From Spirogloea muscicola (taxonomy: Eukaryota; Streptophyta; Zygnematophyceae; Spirogloeales; Spirogloeaceae), in NCBI GenBank assembly GCA_009602725.1, contig WELB01000002.1:1218185-1282184 (forward strand): a stretch of 64,000 bases of DNA, read 5' to 3'. Below the pieces are notes generated by a model. That model was not told where the DNA came from. It made no database searches and saw only the letters and a list, made by a program, of their open reading frames with translations. This document shows positions 22,391 through 35,700 of the stretch, piece after piece. The position numbers and the translations under genes are program-made. Within the stretch, counting starts at the first letter, position 1. Each line of letters starts with the position of its first letter.

Positions 22391-24950
22391 ATGGTTCCTC
22401 GGTGGCCGCGGACGGCATGGAGGAGGAGACCCGGCCTCCCCAACATCCTCCTGGTCGTCGCCATCGTGGCAGCCGCCGCCCCACTGTCCTTAGCCAAGCA
22501 GCAGCAGCTCCATCGCCGTGCGTCACTGGCCGCTGACCTCGGCCCGCCGCCGCTACTGCCGCCGGCATCCCCACCGCCTCCCTCTGCCGGCGGCAGCAGT
22601 GGTGGCATCCCTCCTCGGCCGCCCTTGGACGCCAGTACCTGCGACCTCCTGACTGGCAAGTGGGTCGTGGACCCCGCCAGGCCGGTGTATAACTCGTCGT
22701 GCCCGTTCATTGACCCCAGCCTCAACTGCGTCGCCAATGGTCGGCCCGACCGCGGCTTTGAGCGCTACTCGTGGCGCCCCCACGGCTGCGCCTTGCCCCG
22801 CTTCGACCCGCTCGTCTTTCTGCAGCTTGCGCGCAATAAGACCATCGCGATCATTGGCGACTCCATTGCCAAATGGAACCTCTACACCTCCATCATGTGC
22901 CAGGTGCGCTGGAAAGGTGCTCTTTTCATTTACGTGTAAGAAGTCTGTGTACGAGGCTAAGCTTCAGCTGTACATGTCAATTCAGGTAGCACCCTCTGTC
23001 AGCGATGGCACTATACATCGGTTCAAACCTGCTCTGTGGCTAAGTGTTTCAGGGCAGCCGAGAAGTATGATCACAACCACTGGATATGCATCACTGGCTT
23101 TTAAAAAAGCAAAACAATTGTAATTTTTCCATAGTCTTGAGCATCTTAGCCTGGACACATGAAAGTGTTGTGTGTCACCTTTGACCCTTGCGCTCTCTTG
23201 CCAATTTCTCTCTAGCCAATTTGCCGTGCGTGCAGATTCACCAGGTCGCGACGACAGTCAAAACGAAGAACAAGCTCCCTATCAGCAAGGTCAAGGACTA
23301 TACAGTGCCAGCGTATGGAGTCCGTGTAATCTGCATATTTGCGCAATTTTTGGTGTCAGCTGCCACCTCCGACACCAAAGTGTACACGAATTTAGGAGAC
23401 TTGTACCCCACAGAGCAGGTGTCAAGCACAAATAGCAACTCGAGCATGACATGCTGCACAAGCATGTCCTGTGTATATGTTCAGTATGATCTGGTTTGAG
23501 CAGAGGAAGGACTGTGAGTGCGAGTTGTGCAGAAGAGTTCCGCATGGTCGTGTCTTACTGAAATGGGAACCTGGAATAGGACCAGACTCTGCGGACCAGA
23601 AGGTCTTCGAAAAGTGTTGCAGATGCATATACCACGGCGTTTGTTAGACTTCTGGAGAGTGATTAATGCCATACATTGCATGAGTCTTTGACTTCTGCCA
23701 CAAGTATCTGACTGGAAGGAGTTGTTTCTACGCAGAAATTTATTGTGGATGTAAAGAAGCCCAGCTCAACTTGGTCCAAGTACTTGGACGATTTTGACAT
23801 CCTGGTATTAGAATCCGGCTGGTGGTGGCAAGGGGAGCGAATCTTTGTTGACACCAGCTCGACGCTCATCCCAGGCGCCACGTACCAGTCCGCATACAGG
23901 TAGTCCTGCTCATGGATCTGCCCTTGCGACAGCTATCAAGTTTTTGTGTCCTCGTTTGATTCTTTTAAGTAGCACTAGCTGCGTGCTCAGGTCGAGGAAT
24001 ACAAGGAGAGAGTCATGGGTGCATTTGGGTCGAAAGTCGAGGTGCATATAAATCAGAACAGGCATCAGCGTCACCTTTCAAGACAGACTGTAGTGGGTGT
24101 TTGCCAGTACCTAATAGTGGGCCTAAGAGCCCCGAGCAGAGAGCCCATGTACACCTCAGGCTTTGAGATTTGGTGACTTGGTCGTTCCGCAGATACAGGT
24201 CATATCTCCTTTGCTGACAAGCTTCCCTGCTCTCAGGTTCTGAAATTTGACACAATTTGCAAGATGCAGGACTGCCTTGAAGACGGTAAGGGATTACATT
24301 CAGGAGGAGAGCAAGTGGTCAGGAATCCCATTTTTGATGACTGTTCCGGCTGACCATCCGTTCAGCCCATTTAGGGCACCCCCTGGATCTACTTGTGGGG
24401 CACTAGGCCCCATCAATGACAAGAAGGTAAGCAGTTTCCCGCTCACCTATGAAGAGACAGAGATCGGCCAAGTCAATGTCCATTCCCGCTCACAAAAGCG
24501 CGTTGCCATCTCTCATATCGTGGAGTTTTTCAGCTGCCCAACCTGGTTAAATTTTCTCAACACTGACTGAGAATATTGACTGCACAAGCTCTAATATATC
24601 AAAACGATGGTGCACACTTGTGACAGGTGAGACTGCTGGCAAGTCAGACGCAGGCCCTGCGAGACTACCTCCCTGTTGAAAGCAGTGTCCTTGAGGACTC
24701 ATCCTTCAGGATACTGGACACTGCATATCAGAGCGCGTACAGGCCAGATGGTCATCCCGGCATCTGGTCTGTAGCTGGAGGTGCAAGCAACACCAATGCG
24801 TCAGACTGCTTGCACTACTGCACCCCTGGCGTCCCAGACATATGGGTGGACATGTTGTTAGCTCTGCTGCTCAGGGAGCCAACTCTGAACCCTGGCGGTG
24901 TTTACAGCAGAGTATTTCAAAGAAGGTCCAAGAAGGGACGCAGATCTTAG
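22391..24950 (+). CDS. TBL: trichome birefringence-like (TBL/DUF231) polysaccharide O-acetyltransferase
   Basis: Golgi type II membrane enzyme family that O-acetylates cell-wall polysaccharides. Five exons: 22391-22903, 23236-23418, 23736-23899, 24270-24426, 24627-24950; phases close to give 446 residues. The N-terminus has a short basic stretch then a membrane anchor (NILLVVAIVAAAAPLSLA) and a Pro/Ser-rich stem. The TBL domain starts at CDLLTGKWVVDPARPVYNSS, with CPFIDPSLNC and the GDS catalytic motif in TIAIIGDSIAKWN. The second catalytic motif, usually DCxHWCLPG, is DCLHYCTPGVPDIW near 24807, with the Asp and His kept. Differences from land-plant members are KW in place of RNQ after GDS, and Tyr for Trp in the DxxH block. 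The start at 22391 puts the anchor about 18 residues in; an upstream in-frame ATG at 22256 would add a Ser/Ala-rich extension. The acetyl acceptor cannot be told. Confidence 0.92.
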
Positions 24951-25237
24951 CCTGGCTAGCATCGTGGGTTCAAAAGGTGTGGACCCGCAAGCTGGGTCAG
25001 CCATTTCGATTACATAGCCTTAAACCAGGACAGTCACCATGAATTGTAAACATCTTCATCAGTGTACGTCTCGTTAGCATGCCATAGTGCCCTACATACG
25101 ATGAATTGTTAACAGCAAGATGGTCAATGATGGACTTTCAGCACAAGGTCAGGTGGGATGATTTTGCACATAGCCGGGTGCAACATCAGTCAAGTTTTTA
25201 TATTCCCTGATACACATTAAGGCTAGAAATCCACATT

Positions 25238-27958
25238 CTAATACTCGTCCCAGTAGCTTTGAGCCGTGATCAAATTGGAACTCCGCCGCCGACCACCATA
25301 ATTCAGATCACCACTGTACTGGTCCAAGTCACTCCATCGCCCATTGCCCTCTTCCTCATCGACTGACTCTGCGCAAGCCTTTGAGCCCCTTGCCCTCCTT
25401 TGTCGGCTGGAGACACGACTTGCCTCGCTTCCCACCCTTGCACCTTCTCCATCTTCTGCTCTCCCTCGCAGCCTCACATCATCTCCTCTGTCCTTACTGC
25501 GAGAAGCCCTGGAAGATTTGTTCCGCTTCTCATCCCGCCCTATCGATCTTGTCGACAGACTGGGACTGTCTCGTTCCCTCTTCGCCCCCGACCTTCGTCG
25601 GCCCTGCGAGCTCCTGTACTTGCCTGCTTCTGCTTCTGCACTAGGACTTCGAGCGCCACCTGAATGACTTCGCGTTCTGCCATCCCCCGCATCTCGGCTG
25701 CCACTTCTCTGGGCCTTGTGACTGTCACTCCTCCTCTTGTCTGACTGCTTGTCCCTGTCTGCCCTCGGAGTGGATGCAAAGAGCCCGTTCATCTGCTCCA
25801 ACCAAGCTCGAGGAGGTGGGCGCTCCCAGTCTGCCCAGTCGTACTCACCACCGGGGTTGAGGAAGGGGTGCAAGAAGTTGCAGTCATCCCCACGCCTGCA
25901 AGTCTGCATGTTGAGCAGCAACAAGTACTTTCAATTACAGTTGAACACATTGCTCAGTGCTCTCCAGCTTGAATGTCTCCAGCTTGCTTTCAGTATCCAA
26001 GAATCACGCTTACAAATCCATGCAGCTATATGAAGAAAATAAGGATCTGACTATCTCATCAAGATGCTGAGCACTGTAGTAACAGCTTCAAGGAAGAAGA
26101 TGTACAGATGAAGGGCTTACTATTCGGTTTGATCTGAGGTACTCGCCACAGATGGCTGCCTTCCACTTTGTCACAGGGACAAATTCACAAAAGACCTGCG
26201 GGCAGATTCATGATGGCTTCTCAGCGCGCCTGCACCTGGGTCAGCAGACAACAGAAGCATTCCAGGTACTGCAGCTGCAAGAACGCAAAGATTCATATCA
26301 CCTGTTTGCTTGCAAAGAAGCGCCCGTGTATGGCTTCAAAGGCTGCCAAAGCAGCAGCTTCTTCAAGAAAGTGCACGTAGACATTGCCCCTGAGATGAGG
26401 TGACCGATTCCTGGACACCTGCAAGCAAACACACCCATACTCACCACCCGCACGAGGCCTCGTGATGACTAGCTCATGGCACGTACCAAAGAGGCCCCCA
26501 GAGCAATTGCTGCAGAGGATTGCCTTGGACGTGACTACCGCGCACCTTGAAGTTGTGGATCTCGCCAAAGCACTGAAATTCTGAATGCACGTCATTGTAA
26601 AACTCTGCAAAGGCTTCAGCCACGTCCTCGTCGTTGTACTGCAAGTCAGGTGCAGGATCATCATGCAGGAGACAGCAGGACCCAAGGGTGCCACTGCCAG
26701 CAAGCGTCAGACCTCCCGGGACATCTGCATAGTGTGGTCAAGGATCCCCCTGGCAGAGGCCTGAAGATCGTGGACCCTACTTTGTCCTCGAGCTAAGCCC
26801 TGAACACTACGACCTTATAAGCAGCAAAGTTGGACTCATCCTGCAGCAATGCAGTCCCAAGCATCCTTGACGCACTTTACTGATGTTCCTGGAGATCATG
26901 CGCGTTGTGAGAGTGCGAGAGGCAGGCAGGCCAACTCGTCACACCGACCTCGAGCCCTTCCTCTGCGTGAGGCAGCGGCAAGCCAGGCCCCGTGTACATG
27001 CCCTTAATCAGGATGGTGGGAGATGTGGCTGGATACATGTGGATTCGGCTGCAGGACGCGCCAAAGCGGCATGCGCCCGTCTTTATGTAGAATGGGCAGT
27101 GAGCCTTATCCTGCACAACAGGACGGGGCAAACGCAAGGAGGTCACACCCCGCCTCCTGCACCTTGCAGAGCAAACCTTGCCCTGCCAAGACATGCACTT
27201 CATAAGTGCGCGTCAGGGGCAAAGCAGCAATGACACTGGGTAGCCAGGGGCCTCTCACCTGCTCCGTGCCATAGTTCCGCACATCTTCCGCCGGCGGCTC
27301 GGCTGCTGGCGTAGCCTGCCGACTCCTCCAGAAGGACGAGAACGCAGCGCTCTGAGGCGCCAGGGGGTTGCTGGTCGGCTGCTCCTGCACAAGGAGGCAT
27401 CGACAACTTCACAATGTCAGCTTGGTCATGCTCAAATCTCCATATTGATGAATCTAGTTGAGCCACAAACATTCGCATTGCCTGTGATATCGGGGTAATC
27501 GAGCGCACCTCGGCAGAGGCTGGCGCCGGTGCGGCGGACGGCAGTGGCGCCGTCCCCTTGGCCCTCCTCGGCGCCTTGCGGGGCCGGACGATGATCTCGT
27601 TGCCAACCCAGATGATCTCCGACGGGCCCCCGGCGGCCTCCTCGTCGCCGTCCTCCGCAGGCTCGGCAATGGTGTCCAGGTCTTCGTCCAGCGGCGGCTC
27701 GCCTCGGGCCGCCCGCTCGGCCGCCACAGCGGCGCGCTTCTGCGCACTCGTGCCGAGCGCCAGATGAGCGCCGTCAACGAGCGGAGCGGAAAGGGGGTCA
27801 GCGGCGGCAGCGGCGGCTCAGCTACTGAGCGCCGCCGGAGCTCGTCGCGGGTGAGCCGAGCTCACCTCCGCCGCGAGCTGCGCCTCGGCAGCGGCGGCCT
27901 CGGCGCGGGCGGCGGCCTCGGCCTCCGCTGCGGCCTGGCGAGCTCGCCACGCAGCCTC

Positions 27959-27959
<1 letters not shown>
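25238..27959 (-). CDS. ZRSR2: U2AF35-related splicing factor ZRSR2 (RGH3/URP), N-terminus in gap
   Basis: Minor-spliceosome 3' splice-site recognition factor. Exons, reading leftward: 27866-27959 (partial), 27509-27739, 27259-27384, 26949-27110, 26546-26638, 26302-26418, 26121-26195, 25238-25903; all GT-AG with closing phases. Domains in order: an Ala/Glu/Arg-rich helical N-terminal region; a first CCCH zinc finger in [20 protein letters not shown]; a UHM/RRM with [19 protein letters not shown] and [29 protein letters not shown]; a second CCCH finger [19 protein letters not shown]; then a C-terminal Arg/Ser domain of about 200 residues. The order and spacing match ZRSR2 and maize ROUGH ENDOSPERM3. 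The gene runs into a poly-A tract (27960-28023) and gap, so the start is missing. Confidence 0.93.
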
Positions 27960-28023
<64 letters not shown>

Positions 28024-28736
28024 NNNNNNNNNNNNNNNNNNNNNNNNNNNNNNNNNNNNNNNNNNNNNNNNNNNNNNNNNNNNNNNNNNNNNNNNNNNNN
28101 NNNNNNNNNNNNNNNNNNNNNNNNNNNNNNNNNNNNNNNNNNNNNNNNNNNNNNNNNNNNNNNNNNNNNNNNNNNNNNNNNNNNNNNNNNNNNNNNNNNN
28201 NNNNNNNNNNNNNNNNNNNNNNNNNNNNNNNNNNNNNNNNNNNNNNNNNNNNNNNNNNNNNNNNNNNNNNNNNNNNNNNNNNNNNNNNNNNNNNNNNNNN
28301 NNNNNNNNNNNNNNNNNNNNNNNNNNNNNNNNNNNNNNNNNNNNNNNNNNNNNNNNNNNNNNNNNNNNNNNNNNNNNNNNNNNNNNNNNNNNNNNNNNNN
28401 NNNNNNNNNNNNNNNNNNNNNNNNNNNNNNNNNNNNNNNNNNNNNNNNNNNNNNNNNNNNNNNNNNNNNNNNNNNNNNNNNNNNNNNNNNNNNNNNNNNN
28501 NNNNNNNNNNNNNNNNNNNNNNNNNNNNNNNNNNNNNNNNNNNNNNNNNNNNNNNNNNNNNNNNNNNNNNNNNNNNNNNNNNNNNNNNNNNNNNNNNNNN
28601 NNNNNNNNNNNNNNNNNNNNNNNNNNNNNNNNNNNNNNNNNNNNNNNNNNNNNNNNNNNNNNNNNNNNNNNNNNNNNNNNNNNNNNNNNNNNNNNNNNNN
28701 NNNNNNNNNNNNNNNNNNNNNNNNNNNNNNNNNNNN
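27960..28736. other. 64-base poly-A run plus assembly gap
   Basis: A run of 64 A (27960-28023) joins N from 28024 to 28736. The gap lies between the 5' ends of two divergent genes, ZRSR2 (-) and D-LDH (+), so both promoters and both first exons are hidden. Confidence 0.98.
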
Positions 28737-31372
28737 CGTGGCGGCCGTCGTGGGCCCCGCGGAGCTGCCGCCGACGCTGCTGGACGACCTGCGGCGCGCG
28801 CTGGGGCCGGAGCGCGTCGTGCTGGACGACGGCGAGCGCCAGGCGCACGCCAAGCCGTGGAACACGTACCACGCCATACTGGCCGCCCCTGACGCCGTCG
28901 TCTACCCTCTGTGCGGCCCTCCCCTCCGCCGGCAGCGCAGGCGCTGAGACCTCCCCGGAAGCTCGCACACCATGCGCCGCCTTGCATCTGAACCCAAGAA
29001 GGCTGAACACTACTTAAAACTTGAATCCTAAACCCTATGCCTTCTTTGCACGTAGGCTCGGGGTTGAGGTGTACAGTGAGTAAGTGGCAGGAAAGTGGGC
29101 TGGGTCTTCTGGAAGGTCATGTTTGATGGGGCAGGCTGGACTCAGAACCTGGAGTCCTGCCCGCTGAGCCCTCGACCCTGACCGCTTGGCAATGCTGGGT
29201 TGCGCTCCCAGGTCGACGGAGGACGTCGTGGCGGTGGTGAAGGCGTGCGCGCTGCACCGCGTGCCGCTCACGCCCTTTGCAGGCGGCACCTCGCTCGAGG
29301 GCCACACCATGACGCCGTGCGCCGGCGTCAGCATCGACATGAGCCTGATGAAGGTGAGCCTGCTGGATCATATGAGGCTGCTGAAGATTCCATTGACATG
29401 TGAGCCAGGGACTGCTATCAGGCTCCAGCAGGAGCTTCAGCAGGACCCAGAAGTTCCGCTGTGCTGAAAGTCTGGCGCTGGTTGCCAATCTTGCAGGATG
29501 TCAAGCGGCTTCACGTGGAGGACATGGACGTCACTGTGCAGCCGGGCATGGGATGGGTAGAGCTCAACGAGCTGCTGCGGCCCCACGGCCTCTTTTTCCC
29601 GCTGGACCCCGGCCCGGGCGCAACCATCGGTGGCATGTGCGCGACGCGCTGCTCGGGCTCGCTGGCCGTGCGCTACGGCACGATGCGCGACAACGTCATT
29701 GCGCTCCAGGTGGTCCTGCGTAAACCCTGCCAAGAATCAGTGTCACCCTGCACCCTGTATTGCTGAGCCCTTGAAGTGGGTCACTAGTTCCTTGTGATGG
29801 TTGCTGCTCCATTAAGATTGCAATCGAGATTGATGGGTTGCTGATATTCGCAGAGCGGCACTCATGACGCTCAGTTGAAGCTTGTGTAGGCTTGCAGGCG
29901 GTGCTGCCGAATGGTGACATTGTGAAGACTGCGGCGCGTGCACGCAAGAGCGCCGCTGGCTACGACCTCACGCGGCTCCTCATTGGCAGTGAGGGCACGC
30001 TGGGTGTCATCACGGAGGTCACACTGCGCCTACAGCGCCTCCCTGAGGCTTCTGCGGTCGCCATGTGCAGCTTTCCCACCATCAAGGACGCAGCCGATGT
30101 CGCCATCGCCACTATGCACTCTGGCATCCAGGTCCAGCAGACAAGCTAAAGTAGATGACCACAGAATGTAGCAAAGGAGCAGTAGAACAATCTTAACATG
30201 CTGCGATGAGGAGAGCAGCAGAAGAGTTGCAAAGCTCCAAAGACAGGCTACTAAGTCGGACTTGGATGCCGTCGATGCCAGGTATCAAGAGTAGAGCTGC
30301 TGGACGAGGTGATGATGGGTGCTCTGAACGTTGCCAATGGGTACTCGTACGCCGAGCAGCCTACGCTGATGTTTGAGCTTATTGGCTCGGAGGCCTCAGT
30401 GAGGGAGCAGACGGCGCGCGTTCAGCACATTGTTGAAGCTCATGGGGGTTCAGAGTTTGTTTTCGCAAACACTCCTACGGAGAAGGAGGAGCTCTGGCGG
30501 GCCCGAAAGGAGGCCCTCTGGGCGTCGTATGTGCTCAAGCCCGATTGCGAAGCCATGGTCACGGTGAGGTGCAGTACCGAAATTGCATCCACTGCATAGC
30601 AGTGTATTGTCAGGCAATTGTCTCCTTCACGTCACCTTTCCCAGATTGTCTCACGAGGATACTTAGGCAGTGTCACTGTGAGGTTCTCTAGAGCCCACAA
30701 TCAGAGGAGCAAGACATTGCATTCTCCACCCTAAACATCTACATGAAGTGTATGCTTTGTGGACCTGATTTCGCGATTCTAAAGTATCTCAGAGTTGCTC
30801 AACAGGACGTTTGCGTGCCCTTGTCACGGTTAGCCGACTTGATCAGCGAAACAAAGCTTGAGCTTGAGAGGAGCACGTTGCCGTGTCCAATTGTTGCTCA
30901 CGTTGGGGATGGCAACTTCCATGTCCTCATCCTTCTGGACCCAAAGAATCCCGAGGAACTTCGAGAAGCCTCTGACCTGGCGTCCAACATGGTGCACAGG
31001 GCCATTGCCATGGATGGTACGGTACATCACGTGTTAAAGATAATGAGCTGAGTTTGCTCTTCGATTTTGCTTCTGCTGGCAGATGGCATAGCCCTCAGCT
31101 GCCAGATGGTGAGAAGGATGCCTTCCAGCTGGCCACAAAACTAAATGCGGGCCAGGTATAAGTAGTGCAAGATAAAATTTTGAGGCTGACTGTGTGGCTG
31201 TGGTGCAGGCACTTGTACAGGGGAGCATGGCATTGGCATGGGAAAGATAGAGTACTTGGAGGAAGAGCTGGGCCCCAATGCCGTGGCTACCATGGCAAAG
31301 CTCAAGCAAGCACTAGATCCTTTTCACATCATGAACCCTGGGAAGGTCTTACCAAACCGGTTTTGCGTCTAG
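28737..31372 (+). CDS. DLD: mitochondrial D-lactate dehydrogenase (cytochrome), FAD-linked, 5' end in gap
   Basis: FAD-dependent enzyme oxidising D-lactate to pyruvate with electrons passed to cytochrome c; in plants it also clears D-lactate from the glyoxalase pathway. Exons: 28737-28910 (partial), 29212-29353, 29497-29709, 29898-30131, 30282-30563, 30806-31016, 31209-31372. Phases close. The PCMH-type FAD domain is clear: [93 protein letters not shown]. The C-terminal substrate domain has [55 protein letters not shown] and ends in [15 protein letters not shown]. The order is that of Arabidopsis AtD-LDH. The initiator and mitochondrial presequence fall in the gap at 28024-28736. The first donor, CT|GTGCGG, is read by phase and is the least certain boundary. 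Confidence 0.95.
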
Positions 31373-32764
31373 AAAGACCAGGTTGCAGAGTCCTCAAGTC
31401 GATCAAGAAGAATGTGGACTTCAATACTGGTTGCTTGACCACATATATGCCAGATCTGCTATTGGCTAAGGTGCTTTTGGTGCATACTGAGTATGTTGAG
31501 CTTATTATTCTTAGCAAAACACGCAGTTATTAGGTGCTCTTAATTGCAAATCAATCAATCAGATGGCCTGTTCTCTTTTGAGTTGTGTAGTGCTCTTGTG
31601 GGTGACTTTCTCATGTAATATCGGGCTTTGTATTTCTCTGCTCGAGACTGAGGGACACAACCTTTGGGCAGGGGTTGCTCACTGTTAGCTTTTTTTCTTT
31701 TGCAAAGACGTGGCAGTCAGGTCACGCTGACAGGGCTGTCCGGGGGTTCGTTGAGCTACAAGAGGCCTATGTATAAGAGGCACACTCATTGGAAAGCAGC
31801 ATCAAATTTAGGCTTCCTGAAAAAAGGGATCAGAAGGTAGATTAGCACTACAAAGAAACAGACAAGCACTCATACTGAGAGGCAGCTTCTAAAAGGGGGT
31901 GGACTGCACTGTGCGGCCTAGTATTCCCAGATCTGTCCAAGCAGGTCGACAATAGTCTGCCTGTAAGCAAGTGATGTTGATGCCAACCCCGAGGAGCAAG
32001 ACAGGTTGAAAGCACATGTGATGCAAGCAAAGATGAGGGCAAGAGCCTGTACCGAATGGACACCACAACTTTGATAATCACATGCATAATGACAACCTGT
32101 GAATGTGATGTTCGCCTACCCCACCTCTGAGCCCTTTGAATCGATGCTGGCTCTAGCTAAGAGCGAGCACCTGTATCACCACATCCTCGCATCCAATCTA
32201 CGAGCAGAGGACGGGGGTCTCCTGCGAGGTGCAGTAGGATGACGGCTTCGTGCTCAGACTATGAGCAGGTCGACCTGTCTTACTAGTGCTCAATCTATGA
32301 GCTGTTAGCTTGAGCATACTAAGCAGCACTTTGGGTGTGTACCGACCAACAGTAGGACCAGCGTGAAGGTGGAGACACATCAGGACTAGGAAGTACGGCC
32401 GCAAAAAGGATCATGCCAACCATGCTGAGCGGCACACGAGCGCGAGAAAGCGGCGCAGCTGCTAGTGGTGCAGTTTCTTGGACGGCCTGCGGCTGGCGGG
32501 GCTGTGCCCCTCGGGGCTGCCCAGCCCCTCAAGTGGTGGAGCAGCAGCATCGACCTTGGTGTCACAGAGCAGAAAGCTTCGCAATTGTTTCACGCCTGCT
32601 CCCAACATTGATGTGTGTGCATTAGAGTCCCACAGCCTGTCAGGGGTCGCTTGCCACGGCGCTTTTGCAGGGGCTGCTAACTCCCCTAGTACGATGACAT
32701 ACTTTTGCAGGAGTAGAAGAATGTACAGTCAACGCCATGGAGACGCAGGTCAATATGAAGGACA
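31373..32764. other. convergent 3' flanks of D-LDH and PPIP5K
   Basis: Almost 1.4 kb between two convergent genes. It should carry both 3' UTRs. I found no family-like frame and no repeat of note. Confidence 0.45.
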
Positions 32765-35700
32765 CTATCCTGACTCAGTTTTGTGAGGCTTGTGAGGCTG
32801 GTGGCTTGGGGCGTGCAGATGTGGATGTTGCTGGGAGCTAGTGGCAGTAACATGCGGCTTGTGGTGCCTGAACGGCCAGAAATGGACAAGGCGGTCAATC
32901 ATGCTGGTACCACCTTTTATGAAGAGGCCAGAGAACCCCTGCGGCGGCGCCGCCGGCGGGAAGTCCTCGGCCGGCATCGCAAAGGGCTGCAGCAGCCTCT
33001 CCAGCTTCGCCAAGGACGTGAATGACCCCAACTCCTGTAGCGGCTCCACTGGCTGAACTGGCAGCGTGTGGTCGTTGTCCTTAGGTGAAAACTGCGAGGC
33101 AAGGGCAGCAGCCACTGTGTTGTAGAGAGTGCAGATAGCTCAGTACAGCTTATATGAGCAGCCACTATTCTGAAAGTAACTTGCGTATCTGCAAGCCTGC
33201 CTGAGGTGCTTGTCTTCCAAGACTACATGAGCCAGCAATGTCTTGGGTACAAGCAAGGGCTCAATCCACAACTACATCGTGAACCAGGCACAAATGCACA
33301 TTTTTTTAACATAAGGATACGGAGATTCAGGAGGAGAACAACAAAGGTGACTTTACCTCAAGAGGGCTGAAGGCTGCACCAGGGCTGTACATGAGTTCAA
33401 TACGAAATCGGCGAGGATCCGAAAGGTCCACCTGCATGACAGAGGGGCATAGGCAACATCTCATAAAGCGCACAGAAAAAAACGATAAGTATCACATTTG
33501 TGGCTTGCCGGAGGTATCATGTACCAGACTTGGGAACCTTACATCCGTGTTCTCGTACATCCGAAAAACAATATGAGTCAGGTAGTCTAACTCCTTCGTC
33601 TCGAATAACTTTCGCAATCCATCACTTGACACAAGTGGCTGTTCGCCTTGCAAGCTTTCATCCAGGTAGCAGTACCGTAAGACGTTGATGAGCGAGTGGA
33701 TATGCGACTCCTAGAAACACAAAAGACTCGCATATTTAGGCAGGCATGCAATTGAGAGCCACCTCTTATCCATTGTTCCTTCCAAGATTGATGACACCTG
33801 CTGCTGGTGCATATGTCGGTATAGCTGGGCAAATGCACATGATTAAAAGGTGAAGGAGGTGAAGACTTAAGAGGCCCTTCTGATATAGTTCACAAGCAGC
33901 ACCTCACTCATCCATGAGACAGAAGCTCGGAGCTTACTGATGTGAAGTACAGCCGGGTGCGCACATGACGCTGTGGAGTCCGCACATTCGCATACCTAAG
34001 ATTGTCAATCGGGCAGGAAGTGTCATGCAACTGACAAAGCATGAGTAACGACGTAGTGGAAGCTCATGCTGCAATGCAGAGAGACAATCAGTTGCAATGT
34101 TGATCAAGCTGGGAGAGTACTTTGGATCAAGCCGGTATTGTGTCTCCTTGTTGTCATCATCATCGTCTGTGTCTTTATCACTGCTCGTTCGAGACTCAGA
34201 TCGCCTGAATTCTCTGACTTGGCCCTCTCCGTTGCCAACCTTCTTGTACTCAGCAGACCTCCTAGGAGGTCGTATAGGTGTACCTGGCAGCTTCGCCTCC
34301 CTCGCTTTCTTCTCATACTCGGGTCTATTGAAAGGATCCCGTCTATGGAAATCGGATACCAGTTTACTGTGCTCTCTTACAGCCCGACCCACATTTACTG
34401 CTTCATCCTGGGTATTGCGCATGTCGATGAGAATCTTTCCCAACAGCTTTCTTGCGACCTATTTCACAAGGCACAATTATGTCAGGGTGACCATGGTACA
34501 GCCAGCCAGCAGCTTTTCAAGCAATGAATCATGTAACATATGTAGTTATGCGACACGGACAAAGCTGGAAGCTCAATCACAGGAGTCATATCTGTCGAAA
34601 CTACCTAAACAGCATGCCCATCTTTAAGCAGTGGGACCAGTTGGTGCACACCTTTGCGCCGATCAGCAGCTTGTGTCTTGGATTGATACCATACTCATTT
34701 GGAATAACACCATCCGCTAGAGTCTGTCAGGCAATGAACCATTTGTCAGGCAGGGGATGCAGGCGTGTATGGTCCAATGATACACGGTGAATCTTTACTC
34801 ACTGTCAAGTACCTTGGCCACGGTGTATAGCTTGTCACCTCCCTTCAGATCGAGGTGCTGATTATGAACCAAGTCATACCTGCAGAATACACTGATGCAT
34901 GATGAGGAGGACATCCCTCCAACCAAGAGGTATCTGGTCAATCTATGAGCTTGTCCAGATAATGCAAGCAATGAAGGTTTTGGAAAGCTTACTTTGCCGA
35001 ATCATATATGTCTGGTATCTTACTGATGTCATATCGGCTGCAATATCATAGTAATTTTGTCATGTTCAGTAGGGCCTCAGACACAGTAAGATTGCCAACA
35101 CTCAACCCTCTGTGCTGCCTATCACGTATTACAGTAATGTGACCTGGCGAAGCATGCACTCAGTATGTATGTGAGACTCCGAGAATCTGGTATTAAAGGG
35201 CTGGGCTCATCATAAGTGTCACGCACTCTTTGCGCTCATTGTAGATGTCGCGGGCCAGCTTCTTCCAGCGTGCGAACATGAGCAAGAACCCTTCAGTGCC
35301 ACAAGGGAGACCGGCAGCAATACGATCAATATCCAAACTGGTCTTCCCTAAAGCCCTGGCTGTGTCATAAGGAGGAATTTCGACTTGTGCCACCGTGTCA
35401 TCCATGCGGTCCTCCTCATCCTTACACCGATCTTTCACTTGCGCTGTCATTGCAGCAGTGAGTTCCACCTGACTCCACAATTCACACGTAAACAAGATCG
35501 TGTGAAGGACGGGTACAATTCCAGCACTTGCCAGCTGATCTGGCACGTAACTAGGAGTGGTCAGTGCTTCATTCTCCATTGCATCCGGGTAGCTGTATTT
35601 ATGACGATCCCTTGCACTTCAGCCTCGATCAAGGTTTCCATTGTGTTCATGGACACAAGTGTAGTTGGACCTAGAGTGGTCGGGCACAATTCCGGTCTCA

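Noticed and set aside
27764-29017. Long frames across the gap at 28 kb joining ZRSR2 and D-LDH sequence
   Set aside because: Same artefact: poly-A plus N. The two sides are divergent genes.
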